From: Sandaracinobacteroides sp041675905
GTDB taxonomy: Bacteria > Pseudomonadota > Alphaproteobacteria > Sphingomonadales > Sphingomonadaceae
DNA length: 54,307 nucleotides
NCBI GenBank assembly: GCA_041675905.1
Contig: JBAYSX010000018.1
Span: 1 to 54,307 of the forward strand
Reading direction: 5' to 3'
Positions 25,512-32,608 of this stretch are shown in pieces (the stretch's first letter is position 1; the number at the start of each line of letters is the position of its first letter). Below the pieces are notes generated by a model. It ran no database searches. It worked only from the letters and a program-made list of their open reading frames with translations, and had not been told where the DNA came from. Position numbers and translations under genes: made by a program.

Positions 25512-26380
25512 TCGGCTCTCATTCCCTCTCCAGCAGCAGCAAACGCGCCTACGCAGCGGATTTACGCCATTTCAGGGCATCCGGTGGATATATCCCCTCC
25601 ACGCCCGACGCCATCGCCTGCTATCTCGCGGATTTGGCCCAGACTCATGCCGCCGCCACGATCCAGCGGAGACTGACGTCCATCGCCAAGGCGCATCGCG
25701 CGTCCGGCCATGACGATCCCACCAAGGCCGAGATTGTGGCAGCGACTATGCGCGGGATACGGCGGACAAAGGGCATGGCCCAACGGGAGGCGCAAGCCTT
25801 GCAACGCGATGACCTGTTCATGGTGCTGGAACGCATGGGCAATCGCCCCCTCGACATCCGGGACAAGGCGCTGCTCTTGATCGGCTTTGCCGGAGCCTTC
25901 CGCCGCTCGGAACTGGTCGGGTTGAACTGCGATGATGTCGAGCATGTGCGGCAAGGTCTGGTTTTGCATCTGCGGCGCTCTAAAACCGATCAGGCGGGAC
26001 AAGGGCGCAAGATCGCCATTCCGTTCGGGCGCACCCGCTGGTGTCCGGTTCGGCATCTGACCGACTGGCTTGCCCATGCCGGGATCGAACGGGGGCCGCT
26101 CTTCCGCAGCATCAACCGGCATGGGCATGTCTCACCCCACCGCCTGTCCGGGGAAGCTGTCTCGATCATCATCAAGAGGCACCTCGCGGCAGCGGGTTTT
26201 GACCCCGACCGCTATTCGGGGCACAGCCTGCGTGCCGGTCTCGCTACCAGCGCCGCCATGGCTGGGGCATCGACCTTCAAGATCAGGGCGCAAACCGGAC
26301 ATAAGAGCGACACCATGCTGAATCGCTATATCCGCGATGGCGACATGTTCACTGACAATGCGGTGGGAGTCGTCCTGTAA
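25508..26380 (+). CDS. Tyrosine recombinase/integrase
   Basis: About 290 aa from GTG 25508, with 'ggaaggaaag' as ribosome site. An N-terminal core-binding domain ('SSSSKRAYAADLRHFRASGGYIPSTPDAIACYLADLAQTHAAATIQRRLTSIAKAHRASG') is followed by a catalytic domain with Arg in 'GAFRRSELVGL', Lys in 'RRSKTDQ', 'HSLRAGLAT' (HxxR), 'TGHKSDTMLNRYIR' (GHxxxxxxxxY). All catalytic residues are present, so it could be active. Its reading frame is also open upstream, but that part overlaps the small gene. It may be the mover of the accessory block that follows. Confidence 0.85.
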   Translation: MIGSHSLSSSSKRAYAADLRHFRASGGYIPSTPDAIACYLADLAQTHAAATIQRRLTSIAKAHRASGHDDPTKAEIVAATMRGIRRTKGMAQREAQALQRDDLFMVLERMGNRPLDIRDKALLLIGFAGAFRRSELVGLNCDDVEHVRQGLVLHLRRSKTDQAGQGRKIAIPFGRTRWCPVRHLTDWLAHAGIERGPLFRSINRHGHVSPHRLSGEAVSIIIKRHLAAAGFDPDRYSGHSLRAGLATSAAMAGASTFKIRAQTGHKSDTMLNRYIRDGDMFTDNAVGVVL

Positions 26381-26391
26381 GCGGCTCCCGC

Positions 26392-26727
26392 TTAATTTTT
26401 GGGCTGAAGTGCCGCTTCAATCACCCCGCTCAGCCAGCGTAATTCACTGTCACTGAGGCTTCCTAGTCGACTCATGATGTCGGCCAGCATCGCCCGTTGC
26501 AACTGGCCGGAGGGCAGATTGGGCGTGAAGAGTTCTGCCGGATCGACCTCAAGTGCAGCGGCAAGCTGCGTGATTACCCCGAAACGTGCGCCACTACTGC
26601 CACTCTCGACCTTGGAAACCATGTCGGTGCTGATGTTGGCACGTTCAGCAAGGGCCTCCTGCGTCAGCCTCATGCGCATACGATGCGCCTTTACCAGCCT
26701 GCCAAATCTCGTGCGCAAATCGACCAT
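26392..26727 (-). CDS. XRE-family transcriptional regulator
   Basis: 111 aa with an N-terminal helix-turn-helix of the Cro/C1 type: 'LVKAHRMRMRLTQEALAERANISTDMVSKVESGSSGARFGVITQLAAALEVDPAELF'. The C-terminal ~40 residues ('LQRAMLADIMSRLGSLSDSELRWLSGVIEAAL') are a short helical tail. It is convergent with the recombinase (11 bp apart) and divergent from the lipoprotein gene, so it may repress the shared AT-rich promoter region 26728-26872 and itself. Confidence 0.85.
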   Translation of the reverse strand: MVDLRTRFGRLVKAHRMRMRLTQEALAERANISTDMVSKVESGSSGARFGVITQLAAALEVDPAELFTPNLPSGQLQRAMLADIMSRLGSLSDSELRWLSGVIEAALQPKN

Positions 26728-26872
26728 GATGTCTCCCGGTCGAGGCGTAACCGCGAGCGGGCTTCACGGTGAGGGATGTTAATTCGATTTATTGACTTAT
26801 TGGTAATTATCAGGCAGTTTTAGGTAATTAGCTTACGCCCTCATGAGGGCTACACATCTTCGGGGGGACACC

Positions 26873-27463
26873 ATGTCACGACAAGGAGCGGGCGCTCGCC
26901 GCAACGCCACCGGACGACAGCAACCGAGCAGCATTTTTCGAAAGGCCATCAAATGGGAGGCGCTTTTGACCGTCGGATGCTTCGGAATCATTCTTGCGCT
27001 CGGAGCATGTAGTCTCACGACAGAGACTCCAGAGGAAAGGGCTCAGCGGGTGGAGAAGAGAGCCAAACGCGAACAGGAACGAAAGCAAGAACAGGCAGAG
27101 AAAGCTCTGAAGGAGCAGCAACCGTCAGAGGAGGAACTCAAGGCCACGGCCGCCGAATACGGCATCCGTTATCAGAGTGACTGGGGTAATAGCTACACGG
27201 TATCCGCCAGTGAAATGGGCGACAAGTGGCCCTTTATCCACGATTCTGCGACCGTATACTGCAAAATAACTGACTATGGCCGCCCTTTGGTAGCGATTGA
27301 GTTCAATAATGGAGGCCTGATGTATGGTTTGAATGGAGTGGCCTTGGGCAAAGAGAACATGCAGAATGTGAGTGAATTAATGCGTCGCAATGAGTATGGC
27401 ACCTACGCTGCCCCCGTCGACAACCTGATCAAACGAGCGATCGACAACTGTGCGCAACGATGA
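26873..27463 (+). CDS. DUF2511-type lipoprotein
   Basis: 196 aa. A basic N-terminus is followed by a hydrophobic segment and lipobox 'LALGAC' (Cys at about 46), then a charged, probably coiled-coil stretch ('EERAQRVEKRAKREQERKQEQAEKALKEQQ'), then a C-terminal domain with 'YTVSASEMGDKWPFIHDSATVYCK', which matches DUF2511 (YebY-like). The coiled coil would serve as a spacer from membrane to domain. ATG 26873 follows 'ggggggacacc'; an ATG 30 bp upstream is in frame. Function is unknown. Base composition is lower in GC than the flanking chromosomal genes. Confidence 0.7.
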   Translation: MSRQGAGARRNATGRQQPSSIFRKAIKWEALLTVGCFGIILALGACSLTTETPEERAQRVEKRAKREQERKQEQAEKALKEQQPSEEELKATAAEYGIRYQSDWGNSYTVSASEMGDKWPFIHDSATVYCKITDYGRPLVAIEFNNGGLMYGLNGVALGKENMQNVSELMRRNEYGTYAAPVDNLIKRAIDNCAQR

Positions 27464-27499
27464 CGATATACATCAGAAGCGTCAGGAGGGGCGACAATA

Positions 27500-27865
27500 A
27501 TGGGCGAGCCACACCGAAAGACGTTTCCTGGCAGTCCTACCCAACCCCAACAGGCCGCGACGCTTGGCAGCGGGATGGGAACGTTCGGCAAAGCGTTGCT
27601 CGTGCTGTTTGTCTGCGCCCCGGTCGGAAGCCTTATCGCCGGTCCGGTGGGCTTGACGATTGCTGTGCTCGCCTTCGCCTATTTGTGCCTGAAGGCAACA
27701 TGGCAAGCACTCGTCGGAGAGAAGAATGCTGCCCGATCGGGGCAGTGCCCTCATTGTGACGGTCCGGTGCTCATTAGAAACGTGGAAAACGGTTCGATGA
27801 ATTGTCCAACCTGCAAGCATCGCTTGACGTTGCGGGGAGAGCGTCTGGTGGATGTCACAGGGTAG
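27500..27865 (+). CDS. Small membrane protein with zinc ribbon
   Basis: 121 aa. There are two closely spaced hydrophobic segments ('ALLVLFVCAPVGSLIAGPVGLTIAVLAFAYLCL'), then a CxxC-CxxC zinc-ribbon tail: 'GQCPHCDGPVLIRNVENGSMNCPTCKHRL'. The ATG is preceded by a perfect AGGAGG (27484-27489). It follows the DUF2511 lipoprotein by 36 bp and is likely in the same operon. No known family could be assigned. Confidence 0.65.
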   Translation: MGEPHRKTFPGSPTQPQQAATLGSGMGTFGKALLVLFVCAPVGSLIAGPVGLTIAVLAFAYLCLKATWQALVGEKNAARSGQCPHCDGPVLIRNVENGSMNCPTCKHRLTLRGERLVDVTG

Positions 27866-27942
27866 CGGCTACAGATCAAACCCCCGATAACACCCACTTA
27901 TCAGAGCCTACAAAGCGGGCCTGCAAGACTTCCGCCGCGTTG

Positions 27943-27956
27943 TGCAATTAATTGCA
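27943..27956. repeat. Second copy of the TGCAATTAATTGCA palindrome
   Basis: A 14-bp perfect palindrome identical to the core at 24627-24640; with one more base on the left, 15 bases are shared. It lies in the spacer before the restriction operon. The two copies enclose the recombinase, XRE, lipoprotein and zinc-ribbon genes. Confidence 0.75.
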
Positions 27957-28005
27957 ATTTTTATTGCCCATGCCCAAAAAGATTGGGGTCGTCCGGGGGT
28001 GTAAG

Positions 28006-28019
28006 TAGACAAGTGTCTA
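28006..28019. promoter_or_regulatory. Inverted repeat upstream of the higA-like gene
   Basis: TAGACA-AG-TGTCTA, six-base arms with a two-base centre, about 38 bp before the start codon of the XRE-type regulator that heads the restriction operon. Its position and symmetry suit an autoregulatory operator. Confidence 0.5.
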
Positions 28020-28057
28020 TTGACGACCGCCTCAAACTATGATCTTGTTTTGTTCCA

Positions 28058-28372
28058 ATGTCAGCAGTTGAACCGATACATCCGGGGCAAATCGTCCGTA
28101 ACCAATGTCTGAACCCGCACGGCTTAAGCGTTGCCGAAGCCGCGCGCCTTCTCGGTGTCACACGTCAGACTTTGAACAATTTGGTCAATGGTCATTGCGG
28201 TATTTCCGCTGAAATGGCGTTACGGCTCGCCAAGGCATTCCACGGTGATGCGGAAGGTTGGCTACAGCATCAGCTTGTCTATGGCTTGTCGCAGGCTAAG
28301 AAGCGCGCGCACAAGATGCACGTGCTCCCCGTTGGAAGCGCGCCAGTGCAGCGGCAAGCGAGGCTTCTATGA
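28058..28372 (+). CDS. HigA-family XRE regulator heading the restriction-modification operon
   Basis: 104 aa in the HigA antitoxin family: 'IHPGQIVRNQCLNPHGLSVAEAARLLGVTRQTLNNLVNGHCGISAEMALRLAKAFHGDAEGWLQHQLVYGL'. No HigB toxin gene is adjacent on either strand. Its stop overlaps the methyltransferase ATG (ATGA), so it is the first gene of the operon. I infer that it works as a controller protein of the restriction system rather than as an antitoxin, perhaps acting at the inverted repeat at 28006. Confidence 0.8.
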   Translation: MSAVEPIHPGQIVRNQCLNPHGLSVAEAARLLGVTRQTLNNLVNGHCGISAEMALRLAKAFHGDAEGWLQHQLVYGLSQAKKRAHKMHVLPVGSAPVQRQARLL

Positions 28373-30096
28373 ACGCACCTCTTAATACAGCCACGATCCT
28401 CCACCAGCCTTCGTTTCCGAGTTTTTGCCCTCTGACATCAGCCATAGAGGCGATGGCCGAGGCGGGAGTAGCAGAGCGCGGCGCAGTTTTTACCCGACGA
28501 GAGATTGTTGATTTCATTCTCGATTTAGTTGGATATACCGCCGATAGGCCGCTTCACGAGCTTCGACTTCTGGAACCTTCCTTTGGTGTCGGCGATTTCC
28601 TCCTGCCTGCGTTGGATCGGCTCTTACGCGCATGGCGCATTGCTGGCGCACCTGAGCCTTCAACAGCCTTGCGCGACGCTGTTCGCGCTGTCGAGCTGCA
28701 TCGCAGTTCCGCCGTGATCGTACGCAGCAAGATCATCAGCCACCTGAAAGCCGCCGGTATATCCTCTAACGCTGCGGTTGCGTTAACCGACGCATGGCTC
28801 ATCCAAGGCGACTTCCTGCTAGTGCCCCTGGACGACCACTTCGACTTCGTGGTTGGAAATCCGCCCTATGTGCGCCAAGAATTGATCCCGAACGCTCTGA
28901 TGGCCGAGTATCGCACGCGGTACCGCACCATTTACGATCGGGCCGATATATACGTACCCTTCATCGAACGATCCCTGAGCCTTTTAACCGAGGGCGGAAG
29001 TAGCGGCTTCATTTGCTCCGACCGCTGGATGAAAAACCGCTATGGCGGACCGCTCCGTGAGCATGTCGCGCGCAAGTTTCAGCTTAAGGTCTACGTGGAC
29101 ATGGTGGACACGCCGGCCTTCCACGCCAACGTTGTGGCCTATCCAGCCATCACGATCATCACCCGTGAGAAGCCGGGACCGACCCGCATCGCGCATCACC
29201 CGGAGATAGAGCGTGCCACGCTTTCTGCTCTGTCGGCGGCGCTGACGGGAGATGCCGCACCACCCCCTGAGAGTGGCGTGCGCGAACTGCAAGGCGTGAC
29301 AGCCGGAGCGGAACCTTGGATATTGGAATCGTCCGACCAACTCGCGCTTGTGCGCCGCTTGGAGGCGACTTTTCCCGTGATCGAGGATACCGGCTGCAAA
29401 ATCGGGATCGGCGTCGCTACTGGGGCCGACAAGGCCTTTATCGGTCGCTTCGACGAGTTGGACGTCGAACCGAGCCGGAAACTCTCGTTGGTAATGACGC
29501 GTGATATTGAGAGGGGGCACGTCGAATGGCGTGGCCTCGGCGTCATCAACCCTTTCGGCGACGATGGTCGCCTTGTGGACTTGAAGCGGTTTCCCCGGCT
29601 TGAAGCGTATCTTGAGGCACGGCGCGACCAGATCGGCAAGCGCCATGTCGCCCAGAAATCGCCCAAGAATTGGTATCGTACAATTGACCGCATCTATCCC
29701 GAAATCGCGACCAAGCCAAAACTGCTTATCCCTGACATCAAGGGCGAGGCACATATAGTTTATGAGGATGGAAAGTTTTACCCGCATCATAATCTTTACT
29801 TTATTACGTCCGAAATATGGAATATTCGCGCATTGCAGGCCGTCCTCATGTCGGGCATTGCGCGTCTGTTCGTTGCAATCTACTCGACACGGATGCGGGG
29901 CGGCTATCTGCGATTCCAAGCGCAATATCTCCGGCGCATTCGGCTTCCCGAGTGGAGGCAGGTGCCACCGAAGCTCCAGATTGAGCTAAACGACGCGGCC
30001 GAGCGAGGCGATCTCGCTGCCTGCAACCGGGCCGTCTTCGCGCTCTATGGGTTATCGGCTGCCGAACGCGCGGTCCTTGGGGGGAATGGCGACTGA
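28369..30096 (+). CDS. Type II N6-adenine DNA methyltransferase, PaeR7I/XhoI-like
   Basis: 575 aa, class gamma N6-adenine methyltransferase. AdoMet motif I is 'LLEPSFGVGDFLLPAL', catalytic motif IV is 'FDFVVGNPPYVRQELI' (NPPY), and the C-terminal half is a target-recognition domain ending '...AVFALYGLSAAER'. It is followed without a gap by a PaeR7I-type endonuclease, so the predicted target is CTCGAG, methylated on adenine. It lies between a HigA-like regulator (4-bp overlap) and the endonuclease (TGA-ATG adjacent). Confidence 0.9.
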   Translation: MNAPLNTATILHQPSFPSFCPLTSAIEAMAEAGVAERGAVFTRREIVDFILDLVGYTADRPLHELRLLEPSFGVGDFLLPALDRLLRAWRIAGAPEPSTALRDAVRAVELHRSSAVIVRSKIISHLKAAGISSNAAVALTDAWLIQGDFLLVPLDDHFDFVVGNPPYVRQELIPNALMAEYRTRYRTIYDRADIYVPFIERSLSLLTEGGSSGFICSDRWMKNRYGGPLREHVARKFQLKVYVDMVDTPAFHANVVAYPAITIITREKPGPTRIAHHPEIERATLSALSAALTGDAAPPPESGVRELQGVTAGAEPWILESSDQLALVRRLEATFPVIEDTGCKIGIGVATGADKAFIGRFDELDVEPSRKLSLVMTRDIERGHVEWRGLGVINPFGDDGRLVDLKRFPRLEAYLEARRDQIGKRHVAQKSPKNWYRTIDRIYPEIATKPKLLIPDIKGEAHIVYEDGKFYPHHNLYFITSEIWNIRALQAVLMSGIARLFVAIYSTRMRGGYLRFQAQYLRRIRLPEWRQVPPKLQIELNDAAERGDLAACNRAVFALYGLSAAERAVLGGNGD

Positions 30097-30840
30097 ATGG
30101 CTCTGGACCTTGCAAACTACGAAGAAAAAGCGCGTGCGGCGACGATGGCCTTTTGGGGCAACCGCCAGAAGGCGCTCGAGGCGAAGGCCGAGGCCGGCAA
30201 GTCCGACACGGGCGAGCGTGGGGCGGTCACGGCCGGCAATACGATGGACGGCTTCACCGCCATGATGATCGACCTTGTTGAGGCCAACGGTCTTGGCCAC
30301 GCCGACATTCACAAGAAGCGCAGCGTTCTCACCCTGCCCGGCTTCTTTCGACCGACGAAGCTGTGGGATATTCTCGTGATCCATCAGGGCCGCCTTGTCG
30401 CGGCCGTGGAGATGAAAAGCCAAGTCGGACCATCGTTCGGCAACAACGCCAACAATCGTGCCGAGGAAGCGATCGGCACGGCCCACGATTTCTGGACTGC
30501 CTACCGCGAAGGCGCGTTCGGTCCTAATACCGCCCGCCCGTTCGTCGGCTGGCTTGTCATGGTGGAGGACGCGCCGGCGTCGCGTTGCGCCGCGAAGCGG
30601 GAGGCCTCGCTTCACTACCCGATCTTCCCCGAGTTCAAGGGCGCGTCGTATTTACAGAGATACGATCTTCTGTGCCAAAAGCTCGTTCGGGAGAACCTCT
30701 ACACGGCCGCTTGCACCTTGGCGTCACCGCGCGAAGCGGCGACGACAGGGGCCTTCGCCGATATGTCGGAGTTGACCAGCCTTAAGTCGTTCGTGACCGC
30801 TTTCGCCGGCCACGTCGCAGCCGAGGCCGCCCGAGGCTAG
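30097..30840 (+). CDS. Type II restriction endonuclease, PaeR7I (XhoI isoschizomer) family
   Basis: 247 aa. The family core is well kept: 'KSDTGERGAVTAGNTMDGF', 'KRSVLTLPGFFRPTKLWDILVIHQGRLVAAVEMKSQVGPSFGNNANNRAEEAIGTAHDFWTAYREGAFG', with the PD-(D/E)xK-type elements D in 'LWDILV' and 'EMKSQVG'. 'YLQRYDLLCQKLVRENLYTAACTL' is also shared with PaeR7I. A CTCGAG site lies in this gene (30175-30180) and others at 13814, 16554 and 33050, so the host would need the methyltransferase. The gene looks intact. Confidence 0.92.
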   Translation: MALDLANYEEKARAATMAFWGNRQKALEAKAEAGKSDTGERGAVTAGNTMDGFTAMMIDLVEANGLGHADIHKKRSVLTLPGFFRPTKLWDILVIHQGRLVAAVEMKSQVGPSFGNNANNRAEEAIGTAHDFWTAYREGAFGPNTARPFVGWLVMVEDAPASRCAAKREASLHYPIFPEFKGASYLQRYDLLCQKLVRENLYTAACTLASPREAATTGAFADMSELTSLKSFVTAFAGHVAAEAARG

Positions 30841-30842
30841 GG

Positions 30843-31448
30843 ATGGAGGCACTGCTCGACACGGAGAAGGTGCAAACCTTCCTGTTCTTCGCCGTGCCGG
30901 GCATCATTGCGCTTTACGTTCGCGCCCAATTCCTGACAGGCCGGATGCCGCCGATCGCGGAAGGCATCGCCACCTATGTCACCTTGTCCCTGATCTACCA
31001 CGCGATCACATATCCGCTCGCGTCGAGCTTCTACACCGCATCCTGTGCATCGGCGTTGGCGTGGGTTGGCTGGATCGTTTTACTATTTGTTGCCCCGGCC
31101 ATCTTGGGCTTGCTGTTAGGCCTGAACGTCCGAAAAGGATGGTCGAAACGGCTTCTCACCAAAGCCAGACTCAATACCGTGCATCCGATCAACTGTGCAT
31201 GGGACTGGCGCTTTTCCGAATGCGAGGCGTGCTGGACCCTCGCAACCCTAAAGGACGGCACGAGATGGGCCGGCTTCATGGGCCAGCAGTCGTTCATATC
31301 ATCCGACCCCGGCGAACGCGATATCTACATTCAGCAGGTCTATGAGATCGGCGACGACAACAGTTGGACGCCGCGCACCAGCAGCGTCTGGATCGCACAT
31401 GGTGAAATTCAATCCTTGGAATTCTGGCCCGACAAGAAGGAAGAATAG
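30843..31448 (+). CDS. DUF6338 membrane protein
   Basis: 201 aa with three to four N-terminal hydrophobic segments ('FLFFAVPGIIALYV', 'IATYVTLSLIYHAITYPL', 'WVGWIVLLFVAPAILGLLLGL') and a soluble C-terminal domain 'FSECEACWTLATLKDGTRWAGFMGQQSFISSDPGERDIYIQQVYEI...WIAHGEIQSLEFW', typical of DUF6338. It starts two bases after the endonuclease stop and one base before the next ATG, so it belongs to the operon. No function is known for the family; linkage to a restriction system suggests a defence role, which is inference. Confidence 0.8.
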   Translation: MEALLDTEKVQTFLFFAVPGIIALYVRAQFLTGRMPPIAEGIATYVTLSLIYHAITYPLASSFYTASCASALAWVGWIVLLFVAPAILGLLLGLNVRKGWSKRLLTKARLNTVHPINCAWDWRFSECEACWTLATLKDGTRWAGFMGQQSFISSDPGERDIYIQQVYEIGDDNSWTPRTSSVWIAHGEIQSLEFWPDKKEE

Positions 31449-31449
31449 T

Positions 31450-31656
31450 ATGTCCGACAAGAAGCCTTCACCGCCGCCCTCCTCTCCGGCGCGTCCTATG
31501 AGCGATGGGTATCAGCCAACCGGAGAAAGTAGAGGCTTTCAGCCCACGGCCATTCGCCCTTCAGGCGTCGGAAAGGTGCAGGGCGGTCACCAGCCCACGA
31601 CTGGCCAAGGCCCGTCCGGAAATCCGCCCAATCAGGGCAGTGCGGGCAAAAAGTAG
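31450..31656 (+). CDS. Small YQPT-repeat protein
   Basis: 68 aa, low complexity, rich in Pro, Gly, Ser and Gln. It carries three spaced copies of a G(Y/F/H)QPT motif: 'DGYQPTGES', 'RGFQPTAIR', 'GGHQPTTGQ', and ends 'NQGSAGKK'. No membrane or signal segment. ATG 31450 follows the DUF6338 stop by one base. Small proteins of this type seem to travel with DUF6338 genes, so the pair may act together; this association is from memory and should be tested. Confidence 0.7.
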   Translation: MSDKKPSPPPSSPARPMSDGYQPTGESRGFQPTAIRPSGVGKVQGGHQPTTGQGPSGNPPNQGSAGKK

Positions 31657-31934
31657 ATGCGTGATGCGCAGGCGTTGAAGGGGGAAGACGGGTTCTGCCC
31701 CCAGATCATTGCTGCTCTCGAAAAAGACCAAACTTGGGAACGGCCACCCATGTCTCAGGGCTCATTCGTCGTATCAACTCCTCTGCTTCTGCCATCGGGA
31801 ATAGACATTAAATCCCACTAGATAGGACATCAACCCTGTGATACAAGTCAGGAACCAGACGCAGATAAGTGACTGAAATATGGTGAATTAATCGGCAAGA
31901 TTTCCCCTCCCGTAGGGGTCACCATGCGTGACAT
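31657..31934. other. Spacer after the restriction operon, no gene seen
   Basis: About 280 bp. A GC-rich imperfect hairpin (about 31680-31703, ggggg...ccccc) could help end transcription but has no T run. Otherwise I see nothing that I can support. Confidence 0.4.
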
Positions 31935-32440
31935 AAACATTATTCCGTCTCAAGGGGTTGAGATGGGAGATGGCTAAATGGTCGGGGTCGGTGAGCCGGT
32001 CTTGTGCTGCAAACTCAAGCCGGTCGCCCCGGATGTATTGCGGCCCCAACCGCACAGCATCGCCGCGGCGCTGCCCGGTGGTGTCCATCAATTTAAACGC
32101 CAACCGTTCGCGGGTGGCCGCCACGTGCCGATACCGGAATCCTTTAACCGGTCCCTTGCCAAACTTCGCCCGGAAATTTCCGATAATGCGTCCAAAGTTG
32201 CGCCGGATCGCAGGTGCCAGCCGTAGCCATCCGGGTGCAAATAGCGCGCCGCCAGATCGTGATGGACGCGGGAATAGTCCGGACCACGGCGACCTCGATA
32301 CGCGATGCCGCGCGCCCGTCCAGACAGGTACGATATTCAGCTTCCCACGCCTCGCTAAAGACGGCAGCCGCCTTGAAATAATAGGCTGCCTGCTCCTTGC
32401 GACAAAACCGCACCCGCGGTGGGGACCGCTTCGCCGTGCG
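31935..32440 (-). pseudogene. Decayed tyrosine integrase
   Basis: On the minus strand the best block is 'KGPVKGFRYRHVAATRERLAFKLMDTTGQRRGDAVRLGPQYIRGDRLEFAAQ', where 'TGQRRGDAVRLGPQYI' carries the first catalytic Arg region of phage-type integrases. Upstream pieces ('EQAAYYFKAAAVFSEAWEAEYR') fit the N-terminal arm domain. The pieces are in different frames and the HxxR/Tyr box is absent. It probably marks the former end of an integrated element. Confidence 0.65.
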
Positions 32441-32608
32441 GTCAGGGTTCAACCGTAAGCCAGGTTATCCAATGCCCATGCCGCCGCGTTCGTAGATCGA
32501 AAGGCTGATTGTCATAATAGACGGTTTGCGGCACAATCTGGCGTCGGGCGGCACTCTGAAATAGTTGCTGCCTCGGTGTATAATAATCCGATATTACGGG
32601 GGGATAAT

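Noticed and set aside
28058..28372. A HigBA toxin-antitoxin pair
   Set aside because: No HigB-like toxin frame is present on either side; upstream is a 190-bp non-coding spacer and downstream is the methyltransferase.
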